Shown piece by piece: positions 35,049-47,190 of a DNA stretch of 64,000 nucleotides (within the stretch, counting starts at the first letter, position 1; every line of letters begins with the position of its first letter). The notes under the pieces are model-generated. The model was not told the origin of the DNA, did not search any database, and saw only the letters and a list, made by a program, of their open reading frames with translations. Position numbers and translations under genes: made by a program. The stretch is from contig NC_079885.1 of NCBI RefSeq assembly GCF_029227915.1, positions 9,052,001 to 9,116,000 on the forward strand, read 5' to 3'. Source of the stretch: Hydractinia symbiolongicarpus (Eukaryota > Cnidaria > Hydrozoa > Anthoathecata > Hydractiniidae).

Positions 35049-38000
35049 CTATAATGTCAATCCCAAACGCGATGTTTTGCCAGATAAAAATGTATGAAGA
35101 ACAAACACAACAGGTTTTGGACAACCATGCAAGTCAAGTTCCTGAATGAAAATCATTAAGCATCAAAATCAAGAATAATCAGAATCAGAATAATATCAGA
35201 AGCATCAGAATCAAGATAAAATCAAGAAGCATTACATTGTGAGAAGCTAAATAACTTCAAATAACCCTCAATAACATTTTAATACAATGTAAAATTGGAA
35301 AACTTTGTAGCAATGTAACCATCTTTAATATAAAAACTTATTCAAGCTGTTATTGAAGTATGAAATAACTGCCACTCTGATAAGGCAACAAAGCAGATAT
35401 TTAAGATTTTAAAAAATACAGACAAGCTCCAAATTTTATGCATTTATTAAGATAAAGATAATCAATCCGAAATCAAATGTTGAACAAAATAAATTCAGAC
35501 CTGTTCTCCATCCTCGCCTCCAAAATCTAGCCAGAGCAAGCGTTTTGCATCATCTGAGGAACATCTTAACTTTTCGTAGGGATAGCTCCAGATGATGTCA
35601 TTATCATTAACACCAGTTAAAAGGAAACCATTTTCCCAATGTAATGTCAATCTGCAATCTTGTCCATTCCAAGTTACGGCTGAAACATATGTAATGATCT
35701 TGGAATGTAATTTATATACTTTTTTACAGAGTCTCTGCCCAACCTTAATTTTGGCAAGGTTTTTCAACCGCTTTAGAGTTTTTTGCTATAATTTTTGCCA
35801 TAATTTTAAGGTCAGACACAAGATCTATCCAAGCAAATGTAAAATAACATTACCAAATCTCCAAATTTAAAATGAGAAGTGTTTAAAAGGTTGCAAACAA
35901 CAACTTATTACAAGACAATATATCATAGACAGCAATGATTAAGAAATATTCATATTTTAATTTTTTTTACTAGAAAACAATAAATTTTTAGTTTTTCAAG
36001 GTCATCCAGTTTTGACAAGGTATTTAAAGTCTGGCAGATACATTGATCTTTATTGTATTTTATCTTTATTTCCTTAAGGGGAACAGATTATACATAATTA
36101 CAACCTTATTAAGAATGACTATGAAAGGACAATGACATTAAATTGACAATGAACAACACAGGGTAATTAATAAATAAATAAAAAAAGACATATAATCCTT
36201 TTATTAAGATTGAAATAACCAAACATCAAAAAGAAATCCATTGTCGACATATGCCTTAAATTGCAAAATGTAATTATATGTTTTGTCACGAGTAATGTTA
36301 TGTAGGTCACATTAAAGTTAATACGATAAAGCCTCAGCCACAAGTGAATAAAATATGCTTTTTGTTTTGCTAATGATATAGAAAAGTTTTTTATGAGTTT
36401 CGATACAATTTTTATTGTTACACAAACCTGAATATCCATATGTTATTATTTTATTACAATGCCTCTTATCTTTAACTTTATGTTTCACAAAAAATTACAT
36501 TTCAAGTAATGGAGACTGATCCTCAGTCTGGACTTAATTTGCATGTTGTTACTTTTACTTTCCTTTTTAAAAAAACTGATGGTTAATCTAAAAAATTATC
36601 CAAAAATTGGGACTGCAAAAACATTCTGAACTCCTATGAGATTCCCTTTAAATTGATTTTCAGCAATTTCATTTTTATCAACAATTCAAAACAAAAATTG
36701 GATGATTGAGATTATCAAAAGTTTTTGGCACTGAAAATTTATATTGGTAAATGCAGCAAAAATTTCTTTTATAAATTTGTGTTGTATGCTTAAACAAATG
36801 GCCTGATTACGTTATAGTACAGTTTAGTTGAAAATAAAACTGATTTTCTAGTCTTCTTTTATTTTTCAACAAAACACGATGTACCAGAACACGCAGTATG
36901 TATAAACTAAGCAATTAATCCATGAAAAACATTTCCAACACATACTTTCTAGCACTAAAATAAACAATTATATACCACAATTTATTTCTTTTATTAGTGA
37001 TGCAGCATTGTGAGCCCCCTCCACTAATGCATGGGACCATGTAGCTAACTCTTTTGGCCGTTCAACACGAAAGAGGTGACACTCAACTCCATTTCTTGTG
37101 CCAGTTCTTGTACTGAAAGTTAATTCTGCACCATGCAAAGCATTGCTACCTGTAGCACCGGAATGAACTAACCTAAAAAAATAATTTAAAGATTTATACA
37201 TGTCTATTTTAATGACATATATTTTATATTTTTCATACATTACCTAGTAGCTAGCAAAGGATGGCTAATATATGGTTGGGCCCAATCTTCACATGACAAA
37301 GGAACCATGTCATAAAGAAGAATATCTTTATCAGTTAATGCTGCATAAACCGGTTTCCACTCAAGACGATTTGAATCAGGCATAGTGACTTGTTCTGCCA
37401 GCCAGCCCATGACACGTACTTCTCTATTTCCAGGGCGATCACCCAATATTTCATTAGCTTCATCACGAGCTGAAAAATGATAGAAAACAATTTCTGTCAA
37501 TAATATATATACCTGAAAATATATAAGTACACTCGCTAAAAGTATGTTTGATAGTTATTATTCAAAAACTCATGCTATTAACTCATGCTCAAAATGTATG
37601 CTATATTTTGAATTAAATCCACATAATTTTTCAGTATAGAAATTATTTTTTTGGAAATGCAATTTCACTTTCTCCCACACAAGCACAATAAGAAGTATGA
37701 CTGCTTTTTTTTTTAAGTAAACAGGCATGTTATATAAACTTGACAGTATGATTTTTAGATTCAGTTGTTTTTAGTGGTTTTAAGTCTCTAAAAAGACAAC
37801 ATGTCAAATCAGAAAATTTAAAATAAATACCAAGTGGAGTAAGTTTTGTGATTGCTGCATGAATAGTGTTAAACCATTGTGTTGTTGACGTAGTGTCTTT
37901 TCCTCTTAGTACCGCTCCAGATCTACCGTTTGGTAAAAAGATTTCAAATATACGATCATCCAGATCTATCCCACGCATGGTAACATGCTTTGTAATATAA

Positions 38001-38623
38001 CTTAACTTTAATGGTATTCGTTTTAGTTCTACCCATAATTTTGTAGCATTTGCTTCTTTTGATACAGGACTTCCTGTCTCCCAACTACTTTGTGAAGTTG
38101 TTCGTCTGAAATAAGGAGTTACTTCCTTTAAAAATTTTACAGTTAATTCAACCTCCCTTCCAGCTCTTTTTAAAGCCTGTACAGCTTCATCATGAGTGGC
38201 ATTTCGTAAATCTTCTCCATTGACTGCTAAAATAGCATCCCCAACATAGAGACTTTCAGTTTGATCAGCAGCAAGTCCTTTAAAAATTTTTGAAATTAAT
38301 ATTGGCATTTTATTTTCCCTCCCTCCCTTAATACTGATTCCCAAACCACCAACTTCTTGTTTAATTACTCGGACTAGTCGAACTTGGTTAGCAACATGTT
38401 CTGGAACCTCAAAATTTTCACCACCATTACTAACTGAATCCTCCCTTTGCGTCTCCTTTGGACTCGGAGGAATAGTTCCATTGACTTCAAAATTTTCTTC
38501 TACATTTAATATAAGGGTACCATCTTCCAGACTAACCAAAACCTGTTGCCATTTGCCTTCGTGAAACACTTCCATGACGGCACTTTTCGTGCCTTGTCCG
38601 GCAGCCATCTTGTTTGGTTGCAT
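35049..38623 (-). CDS. SNTB1: Syntrophin (alpha/beta type, closest to beta-1)
   Basis: Syntrophins are peripheral membrane adaptors of the dystrophin complex; the PDZ domain recruits channels and signalling enzymes and the C-terminal SU region binds dystrophin and dystrobrevin. Five coding exons join in frame: 38623-37831, 37469-37244, 37172-36976, 35679-35501, 35141-35049 (phases 1, 2, 1, 0; GT-AG). Total 495 residues. Domain order: split first PH half (about 14-42), PDZ (about 81-165, binding loop [10 protein letters not shown]), second PH half (about 200-265), second PH domain in exons 2-3 ([37 protein letters not shown]), and the SU region in exons 4-5 ([36 protein letters not shown]). 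An alternative start at 38608 gives MAAGQGTK. Head to head with GFOD. Confidence 0.95.
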
Positions 38624-39046
38624 TTAGAACGCTCTAATGATTCTGCCGGAAATTTACAACCAACACCCCATCCCAGAATACTTTGCTTAAAAATTCCTGG
38701 AAAGAAAATAACCTGTCAACAGCGGTAAATTTCTCTAGTACGACAGAATAGTTCTTGCTAAAAAACTATGGATATAATTTCTTTTAAGTCTTCCTTCAAC
38801 CCGTGTCAAAGCGCAACCGGATATTGGGTGGGATAGTTGGGTAAACGAGAGAAAATTTAAAAGTTGGTTAAACGAGAACAAAAACAAAGTGCGATTTTAT
38901 ATCATTGGAAAACGCCGAAAATTTGTAGCTAACCAGCTACCCTCGTTTCCTTGCCTTTACTTGTTGTGAATTAAACTCGAAACATCTTTGAATTCTCTTC
39001 TCTAGATCCACAATCATATATTTTAGTGCATTTAACTAAACATACA
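38624..39046. promoter_or_regulatory. Shared syntrophin / GFOD promoter interval (423 bp)
   Basis: Divergent start codons are 423 bp apart, so the two genes may share a promoter. A TTTTAG at 39021-39026, 20 bp before the GFOD ATG, may be the 3' splice site of a 5' untranslated intron, in which case the GFOD transcription start lies further left, within this interval. Confidence 0.5.
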
Positions 39047-40585
39047 ATGTTACCATCTGTAGGAGTATTTGGAACAGACAGTCAAGCACAAATTATCATT
39101 TCGCTGTTCAAAGCGGCGGGATTTCCAGTTACTGCTGTGTGGGGAAATACTTTAGAAAGTGCTAAAAATGCAGCTAATGAACTAAAGGTTCAATTTTATA
39201 CTTCAAAAATTGAGGAATTATTGTTGCACAATGAAGTGGATATTGTCTGTGTATCTGGTACCCCACACCAATATGCTGAGGTTTGTGTCAAAGCTTTGTC
39301 TATTGGAAAACATGTTTTCAGTTCAGTCCCTGCTGGATTAACCATAAAAGATGCCAATCATATGCTTGAAGCTGCACAATATTATCCCAAATTGTTGTCA
39401 GTTTTAAATTACCCTCTTAGATTTTTAAATGCTTATATCAAGGCCAAAAAATTACTGCAAAATGGGTATCTTGGTGAACTTCTTTTATGTGAATGTAGTA
39501 TTCACACAAGTTCTTTAATTAGTGATTCATATGACTGGCATTGTGATTCAGCTATGGGTGGTGGTATCTTGCAGACTTATGGATCACATGTTATTGATAT
39601 ACTTACATTTCTTTTGGATCAAAGAGCAACTGAAGCACATGGAATTGTTGAGACATTTGTTAAACAAAAGCATGACATGCCTAGCTTTCGGCATATTTCA
39701 ACAGATGATTTTTGCTCTTTTCAGCTGAAATATCCTAAAGGTATTAAAGCTTGTGTAACACTTAATTCCCACTTACCAAGTGGTTTCCTTCAAGAAGTTA
39801 TGTTGGTTGGAAAAAAAGGGTTCATCAAAATTGTTAATTGTGACTTGTATGGACAGTTAAAGGGTAATGAAACAGGTGAATGCCTGTATAAAGAAGAAGG
39901 AGAAAGGTCTTTATATGATTCATTTAATGAAGTCTGTCCAGGAATGTATTTACTAGGACTTGAGCAGCTTATTGAAGGGATTAAAATGGCATTTGAAAGT
40001 ATGCAGTTAGCAGGAGACCAAAGTGGTGCTGATCGCAGAAATGCTGATCATAATCTTATATCTACAGCTGCAAACTTTGATAACGGTATATTGCTACATA
40101 TATTATTTCACACAAATTTTCGTATATATATATCCAAGAACTTAGGAGATGACAGAATGAGGTCTAAATATATTCCAGGAAATTATTTTACCTTCTTCAA
40201 AGGAAGAAAATAAAGAAAACAAAATAATTTAATATATATTTTTATACCTGTATAAATGTTAGTACACACATAGTTTGCTGTTAACAATTCAACTAGATAT
40301 ACACTATTAAAACAAGACTTGTCTGCAAATCAAAATAAAATATTTTTATTTTTAGGTTGCTATACCCGTTCCGTTATGGATGCCATTGTTTTGTCGAATG
40401 AGAAAAGGACATGGGTAATGATCAAACAATTAGATGAAGAATCTAAGGAATGCCCATTTTGGAATGCCAAAGAATCTTCCTTAACAGAATCAACAGGAAC
40501 GTCTGCCGATGATAAAAGAGCAACTAAGCATCGGACAGAGAGTTACAAGAGGTCTTCCCCACTTATTTCAAAACGAAATAAATAA
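39047..40585 (+). CDS. GFOD2: GFOD, glucose-fructose oxidoreductase domain protein
   Basis: Member of the GFO/IDH/MocA oxidoreductase fold family; vertebrate GFOD1/GFOD2 are secreted or matrix-associated with undefined enzymology. Two exons: 39047-40085 and 40356-40585, phase 1, donor GTATAT, acceptor TTTTAG; 422 residues (human 385-390). ATG at 39047 gives MLPSVGVFGTDSQA, matching the human MLPGVGVFGTGSSA Rossmann start. Further matches: FYTSKIEELLLHNEVDIVCV, VLNYPLRFL, MGGGILQTYGSHVIDILTFL, STDDFCSFQ, VTLNSHLPSGFLQEVMLVG, DLYGQ and the final NFDNG / RSVMDAI across the intron. The EKP-type catalytic motif of the wider family is replaced by SVPAG (human EKAAT), so classical dehydrogenase chemistry is unlikely. 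The last 50 residues (lysine/serine-rich) have no counterpart I know. Confidence 0.93.
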
Positions 40586-40790
40586 CAATATTAGCTATAT
40601 ATAAACTGTTAAAATATGTCATAAAAGCTAAATTGAACTTTCGCACTAAAATATCGATAAAATATTCAAAACAGAGCGAGTAATGTTTGTACTGTATGTA
40701 GTGGCTAAATTGTGAGATAATAAAATATTTGTTCTTGCTACTATGAAAGAAAGTGTTTGATTTGTTTGCAAAGTTTACATTACACGTCCG

Positions 40791-40862
40791 TCCTCGGTAG
40801 TATAGTGGTAAGTATCCCCGCCTGTCACGCGGGAGACCGGGGTTCGATTCCCCGCCGGGGAG
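40791..40862 (+). tRNA. tRNA-Asp (GTC)
   Basis: Starts TCCTCGGTAGTATAGTGGTA and folds as a 72-nt cloverleaf: acceptor TCCTCGG with CCGGGGA, anticodon loop CTGTCAC giving GTC, B box GGTTCGATTCC, discriminator G. A T7 run at about 40869-40875 should end Pol III transcription. It is the probable source of the SINE head at 24738. Confidence 0.97.
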
Positions 40863-41033
40863 GAAAAATTTTTTTCTCACTTTAAAATTTGTCATATAGT
40901 ATTTTGCTTTTTATACTAAAATTATTTTATTCGCAATATATTAATGCAATCTTCCTTAAACATGGAAAATAATGTATTTTATTTTAGGGTTGACTTTGTA
41001 AATGTACTTCTATTTCTCTTTAACTACACTCAC

Positions 41034-41105
41034 GGTTCTATGGTGTAATGGTTAGCACTCTGGACTTTGAATCCAGCGATCCGAGTTCAAATCTCGGTAG
41101 AACCT
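41034..41105 (+). tRNA. tRNA-Gln (TTG)
   Basis: Starts GGTTCTATGGTGTAATGGTT; acceptor GGTTCTA pairs with TAGAACC; anticodon loop CTTTGAA gives TTG; B box AGTTCAAATCT. Length 72 nt. A TTTT at 41110-41113 follows closely. Confidence 0.96.
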
Positions 41106-41271
41106 GTTATTTTCATATCTTTCTTAATTATTATATATATAATAAATTTAAAGTTTTTAAAAAATGGACGTTACTGACAAACTTCGATTTTAAACGTTTT
41201 AACTCGATAACAAATAAACATTGCGTAACAGAATTAAAGTATGAGAAGTAAAAAACGCAGTAACAAAAAAG

Positions 41272-41345
41272 CACCGCTGATGGGAGTCGAACCCACAACC
41301 TTTGAATTAGAAGTCCAACGCGCTAGTCCATTGCGCCACAGCGGC
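41272..41345 (-). tRNA. tRNA-Arg (TCT), no intron
   Basis: The reverse complement starts GCCGCTGTGGCGCAATGGAC; acceptor GCCGCTG pairs with CAGCGGT; anticodon loop CTTCTAA gives TCT; TPsiC arm GGTTCGACTCC. Length 74 nt with no intron after the anticodon, although some animal tRNA-Arg(TCT) genes have one. A T6 run follows on the minus strand (41270-41265). Confidence 0.95.
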
Positions 41346-42589
41346 TGCATGTAGTAAGATTTTTAATAAAACTAATATGCATATTTACAAAAAAATAAAA
41401 ATGAAAGTAATAAGGGTTATGAACATTAAAACAAAAAACATCATTGTTGTTATAATCTTTTTAAAACTCGTGACTTTCAAATGAGAAAAGATGTTGTTTT
41501 GGATGTTTAAAGATGAACGTTGAATTTTGAAAAGGTAAGGTAAAATTATTTCAGGACCACTTCAAGTTATGTTTTTTGGCTGCTAGCGTTTTGTGTTTAC
41601 ACTTAAGCAAATCTGAGGGGTTGATAATCAAGCCTGATCAAGCGTGAAAACGATTTAAAATAAAAACGGAAAAGTTTCTGAAAAGCCCTGACTGGAACTA
41701 TGTTGCTCTTTTAGTAAACGTATTTTTTTTAATAAGAAACCCTTTTTTAATAAAAGAAAATAGATTAAAGCGTCAAAATAATTAAGAAACTTTCAGTACT
41801 GTACTTGTTTAGCTTTAAAAAATTAAGTAACGTACACCCAACCTCTCGTCCCCAAGGGTTCCCGCTTTTTTAACATCGAGGCTAGCGTCAAGTAAGCGCT
41901 AGCGGCTTTGACATCAGGCAACAAAACGTAAGGACAGGATGACATATATCATTAAAATTTCTTTTAACCCGATATTCTAATATATTTCAGATATTTCATT
42001 TCAAACGCTCCAATCTCAATTTAAATTATTTAAAGTCGAATCGAACAGCAAAATGTGTCTCGTGTCTTAACATAAAAACGTAAAAAAGCGGAAAGATAAC
42101 CTTTTTTTACGTAGATGGAACTGTTTTGGCTACTGTAAAAATTAGAAACCCCAATAAAAAACTTACACAGAAAAAAACACAAAAAAATGAGAAACATTGA
42201 GTACTAAGAGTCGTTTACTGGTTCCTTACAAAATACGTGTAATTGCTTTATAACTAAATCGACCACGTTTTTATGGAGTTAGTTGGTACTGGAATAGGGA
42301 ATGTTTTCTATATCCTTCTATATCCTAGTCTGGAATTTATTCCAGGAAGAATTTCTTTGAATAATCTGACACATAATTTAGACCCAGAAGATTTCAATCG
42401 TATGTTTTTTCACTTAAACAAACAATGAATATTTTTCTTGTTATGCTTATTTTAAGTTCCAGAAGGACGACGCATAATTTTAATTTAAGGCTGAATATTG
42501 ATTTGAAAAATTGACTCCCTTTTTGTCCTTCGTTTCCTCAACCTTTCGTCAAAAGCACGTGATTCTATACATTAATTTAAGCCACATAC
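41346..42589. other. Gene-free stretch with an old repeat fragment
   Basis: At 41838-41925 a fragment reads CCAACCTCTCGTCCCC...CTAGCGGCTTTGACATC. The last 17 bp recur inverted at about 44701-44717 in an intron of the Rab-like gene, and the CAACCTCGTCCCC end recalls the foldbacks at 1917 and 32829, so an interspersed family is likely. No genes. Confidence 0.5.
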
Positions 42590-42797
42590 GCTTACACAAC
42601 AACAGCGACGTGGTTCGGTCCACAGCGCGGGCATGTTTAGCAAGTGTCTTTACCACAGCTACGTGTCAACCCATGCCATGTGAGGTAAATTGGGTAGGTA
42701 TTACCGGTGTATACTTAATGTATACATTCAGAACACAGGACCCACATTGATAACAGTGTTTCCAACACTGAAGTGGCTATCCTGTATAAATATTCGG
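42590..42797 (+). mobile_element. SINE copy B (5'-decayed)
   Basis: Aligns by eye along its whole length with the copy at 62691-62930: GCGGGCATGTTTAGCAAGTG, then GCCATGTGAGGTAAATTGGG (42675-42694), ATTACCGGTGTATACTT, TTCAGAACACAGGACCCACATTGATAACAGT, and TATAAATATTCGGA at the end. The tRNA-like head is degraded. Confidence 0.65.
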
Positions 42798-44178
42798 AAT
42801 GTTATAATTATAATTATTATGTTGAAAATATTGACGGGGCTAATGGACAACTACTGATAACAAACTTTGAAATGGATAGGGATTCCGCGAGGCGCACCAT
42901 AATTGACGCCGGGCCGATGGGCAAAATTTTTAAAATGCACGTCTTTTAAAAAGTCAGAAAATGGATTTCTGAGACTACGTTGAAGTTATTTTCTTCAAGA
43001 TTGTCATCACGTATGTCCCAAAGTAAGGAAAGAAAAATTCAAATGTATCAAGTTAAATGTTATACTTCTTATTACAGGATTAGAACAAATGAATTTTGGG
43101 AAAAACCATATATCCTTAGACTTTGTGCATTATAAACAAGAACAAGAAAAGTAGACTCTAATTGATTGATTTAAGATCGAAAAAACGAGGAAAAGGAACT
43201 GTGTCTTTGTTTTGCATTTGGTATGCTCCTCTCTTTCAGCTTCTGCATCCATCTTGATATTGGAATAGATAAAATTCTGCAAATATAATGCTATTTAAGC
43301 AAATTAAGCAAATAGTTAATATCTGTGGTCAACGTTTGAAATGTAACAAACTGCCTGAAACACAAAAAAGGTCTACTACACAGTGCTCCCTATGATGAAA
43401 ACCAATTTTGGAAGACATTCACCGTAAATTGTTTTGACGTGCTAACTTTCTAGTGCTGGTAAACCTACAACTTGGAATTCGTTAGGTAAAGATACAAGCC
43501 AAAAGGGCTATATAAAGGTGTATAAAAAGATAAAAAATGCAAATGAAATGCCGCATTCCTTCAAAAATCAAATGTTTACATTCTTCAGGGTCGCCCTCTT
43601 TCTGCCCGATAATGATCACCACATAAGCAAAGAGCAACAGAAGTAACCAATCAAAAAGCGTAGCCAGCCCGCAGAAAATTCGTTTGAAACTTAGCATATT
43701 TTTAACTATTTCGATTTCACGATGCTGAGAAGAATTACGTTGGGTCTCCTGGCTACAGCACCCTTAGCTCCTGAATAAAACAGAGATCTTCGAAAGTTAT
43801 ATTCCAAATTGTTCTTTCGTCTGCGTGACATTTTCGCGCGCCTCATAGGCAACAAGCTAAATGAATTTGGTCCCTTTTTCCATAGAAACTGCTTTTTTCG
43901 TCCTCTTATCTGTTTACCTGCCTGCCTGCCTATTTGCATTTAGAATTTCTTTTTGTTATAAATAAATCTATGGGCTTTTCTAATGAAACTGACAACAGCC
44001 ATTTAAAAACTGAAAAGCGAAATTCTTTACAGCTTTTATTTATTTATTTATTAGTTAATATTTACACAGGATAGCCTAACCAGTTACAAAATGGTACTGC
44101 TATCTAAGAGGGTCCTGTTACAATCAGTTTATTAATGTTTTTTTCGTAATTATAGTGCTTTGATGAAGCATAACAGAG
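42798..44178. other. Gene-free stretch upstream of the Rab-like gene
   Basis: Minus-strand frames at 43482-43697 (a hydrophobic segment LLLLLFAYVVIII) and 43706-43939 (basic) are adjacent but in different frames and lack recognisable domains. A TTTA microsatellite occurs at about 44037-44053. The last part must hold the promoter of the Rab-like gene. Confidence 0.45.
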
Positions 44179-45889
44179 ATGGATTCACAAAGTAAGTCTT
44201 ATGTTGTCTGAAACCATTTTGAAGGACTGAACTGTTTTACTTTAAAACTGGTAACCAGGTTATAAATGAAGTTCAGACCTTGACCTAATGCTGTAAATGT
44301 TCTCATTTGATATTATATTCCGATATGATTAATTATTTTACTTTTTTAGCACCAAAGCCTTTGTTACTCAAGATTCTGTTATTAGGAGACAACTCTGCTA
44401 AAGCTACGTTTTTTACAAAGTTTACTGATGACGGCTTCAATATTAATGTTGATTACACAGAGAGAAAAATACATTTGGACGGCCAAGTGATCGAAATTCA
44501 GGTAGGACAGAATAAATTTGAAATCCTCGAACAAGATTCTTTAGTGACCAGTTCCATTCCTATCTTCTTTAAAAATAGAGGGTAACAACCCCTTAGTCAA
44601 TTCAAAACAACATTTTATTCGACTTTTTTTATTCAGCAAACAACCAAATAATACAAAAAGAAAAATGCACAGTTTCCTCGTCTCCGGGGTTTGCAGCGTG
44701 ATGTCAAAGCCGCTAGAACGAGGTTAAAATACACAGCAATGTTCTTGCTAAACATTAGATATTAGATTTTACCTGAACACAATTTAATCTGGGAGAAGCG
44801 ACTAATTTTATGCTTGGCGACTAAAATTTTCCCTGACTAATTTAAACCTTTGTTTCTTTAATCTCTATAGATGCCCTAAAACTGAGAGTCAAAATACTGC
44901 ATATTTCTTAAATTTTTCAAAGCACTAGAGAATAATGGTCAAGTTGCAGTGTCAAACAACATCTAACAACCTGAAATCCACGCATTATTTGATTATCAGT
45001 GTACACTTAATATTAAAATTCAGTATTAAATCAATTTGGGTTAGTTTCAAGGAGAAAGGGACAATGAATCTTGGGGACGATGTTGTACAACAATATTGTT
45101 ACTCCAGCCTTTTTGCTTGTTTTTGCTATTGTACTGAGCTATCCACTGTACATGGAGTACATTGTCACGTTATTGACTATATTACTTCTGGACCAAATAT
45201 TAAAAATATCAAAATAATGACAATACTCTCGAGTTTGCCTGCATTTGGTGTTGTTGTTGCATAAAAAGACAACAAAAATGTTTTTCGATAATCTCTCTTT
45301 GTACCTTAGCGACTAGATACATAAAAACGTTGAAGGTTGCTTCTGTGTTACGGAAACAGGTACTGGGTCCTGAGGACTCTAAATCGGCCGGCAACCCCAT
45401 ATTTAAAGTACTTTGGTAATCCTAACGCGCTAAACACAAACCCAACCCCAATGTCATCAAATTATTCATTTCTTTTTTGTTTTTTAGGCGTGGGTTATGA
45501 ACAGACAAGAACGATTTGAAGCACCGACATCCGCTTATTTTAGTGGAACATCCGGTGTGTTGTTAATTTATGACAGTTCGGACGAAGATAGCTTAGAATT
45601 TTCGATGCGTGATGAAATAAGAAAAGTGGAATTGTATGATGGTCTGGAGACTCTAATAGTTGAAGTGAATATGGATCCTAAGAAGAAGAAACAGGTGACA
45701 ACAGAAAAAGCTCTGGAGTTTGCCAAAGAACACGACATGCAGCTCATAGAAACATCACTTTTGGAAGAACTCAATATTGAAGAGATCTTTGGAATGCTAG
45801 CTAAAAAGATTTTAACTAATAAAAGGCATTTTGCGAACAAAGTTCAACTGAATTGTAAAATACCTCAAGAAAAGTCAACTTGCTATTAA
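44179..45889 (+). CDS. Divergent Rab-like protein lacking GTPase motifs (pseudo-GTPase)
   Basis: Three coding exons: 44179-44191 (MDSQ plus one base), 44350-44501, 45488-45889; phases 1 and 0, clean GTAAGT and GTAGGA donors, CTTTTTTAG-type acceptors; 188 residues. The fold is Rab8/10-like: PLLLKILLLGDNSAKATFFTKFTDDGFN (compare LFKLLLIGDSGVGKT..RFSDDAFN), IHLDGQVIEIQ, QERFEAPTSAYFSGTSGVLLIYD, and FAKEHDMQLIETS. But the P-loop GxxxxGK(S/T) reads GDNSAKAT (Lys replaced), switch I is shortened and lacks its Thr, WDTAGQ reads WVMNRQ (catalytic Gln kept, Asp and Gly lost), NKxD reads VNMD, and ETSAK reads ETSLL. The C-terminus TCY has no Rab double cysteine or CAAX box. The intact frames and splice sites argue against a dead copy. 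Binding partners are unknown. Confidence 0.8.
44690..44740. repeat. Repeat fragment related to 41838-41925
   Basis: GATGTCAAAGCCGCTAG at about 44701-44717 is the exact inverse of a 17-mer at about 41905-41921, followed here by AACGAGGTTA. It is an interspersed repeat piece in intron 2 of the Rab-like gene. Confidence 0.55.
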
Positions 45890-46245
45890 AATCAAACCAT
45901 TAGCGCCCATCATTAAGACTTCTTTTGCTTACTCCAACATTTGTAGCTTTCTAGGTTAATCAACCTATGATCAACCTTTTTTATCGATATTTTTGCACCG
46001 AACCTTTTTAAAATAATTATAAAAAGTACAATCATGGGTGTTAATTGCACACAAGATTCAAACCAAGGTTCGGCTCGTGTTCATTTGTAAAATGGATTGC
46101 AATGTTCTTGATAACAGTAAGTGGGTAGGCTACTATTTCTTTGCTTATTCGTACTTTTAATAAGCCCTGAACAGGACCATTATATAATCTATTGTGGGTA
46201 AAAGCAAACAACATGAACTCACTTTGTATATCATGAACTCCAATA
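45890..46245. other. Gene-free spacer
   Basis: Probably the 3' untranslated region of the Rab-like gene followed by spacer; nothing further is seen. Confidence 0.45.
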
Positions 46246-46389
46246 TCTATATTATAATACCCGTATACGTCTGTCTGTCTGTCTGTCTGTCACACAAAAT
46301 GGTAGCTTAGCTGCACAATAGCGAGAAGCACGCAATGCGGTATAAAAAGGACGGGCGAACCCGTGGATTTTCCACGGGCTAACGACTAG
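46246..46389 (+). mobile_element. Non-autonomous Helitron-like element, 144 bp
   Basis: Starts TC (TCTATATTATAATACCCGTA) after an A and ends CTAG before a T, the A|T insertion rule of Helitrons. Twelve bases before the end is a hairpin, CCCGTGGATTTTCCACGGG, followed by CTAACGACTAG. A (CTGT)n microsatellite lies inside near the left end. Four related pieces are in the window (49667, 51526, 56487, 60426). Confidence 0.8.
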
Positions 46390-47190
46390 TAAGTATTTAT
46401 TTTCTCAAGCATTCCAAATTATTTTTGGCTGAAATCCACCAACAAGTAGTCGATGAAAAAGACAAGACTTATATTTTTTTAAATTCGCGCATTCTTTTCG
46501 AGGAAAAAACATCTCATCTTAAAAAATCGAATTTTGGCCTGTTTTAGTATTTTCAGTTACAGATAAGCCTTTTAATATAAGAGACTAGTTATTAAACTTT
46601 GCCGGTCACAGGGGAGCAGACACAGCTTTCTCTCAGGAATCTTAGCTAGTATAATAAACTTTGCTTGTGCTAGTTTTTTGTGTTTTCAAAAGATTGACTA
46701 GATTTAGACAAAAATTAGGCAAATTTACAGTTAGAACACTATTGTTGAGATATAAAATTAACATAAACTTTTCCGATATACTACAACAAAATATTTTTGT
46801 TGCATTGAAAATAATATTACAAAAATACGTAACTCCAGCAAAACTTAACGTTTACGTAGACACAAATAGACCATTACCATATTAGATTTTTACAATGTTT
46901 AAAATCCTTTTCAATGAAAACCTCAACATTAATGCCATTAAACATTATTCCATGATAACAAAATTTCCAGAAAAATTAAATTTAAATTAATAACACGAAA
47001 TATAAAAATCTACTTAAAAGCTAAACTAATAGTTTAAATAACGCAAAAATATCTTAGAGTGCACAAAATGTCAATGTTTTCGTACAACGCAAAACCCAGT
47101 AAAAATGTTACCAACACCATCGAAAATTTCCGGACTTCATTTATTCAATATACTCAATCGTTTTTTAAAACGTCAGTATATGCATTACAT
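46390..47190. other. Gene-free stretch, 3' flank of the MFS gene
   Basis: AT-rich; the open frame at 46661-46885 has no domain. The right end is probably 3' untranslated sequence of the transporter. Confidence 0.45.

Noticed and set aside
43482-43939. A small membrane-protein gene on the minus strand
   Set aside because: A hydrophobic segment and a basic segment lie in different frames with no convincing splice join or family match.
44502-44585. Extension of the Rab-like exon 2 frame
   Set aside because: Reads through a GTAGGA donor; the Rab homology resumes only at 45488.
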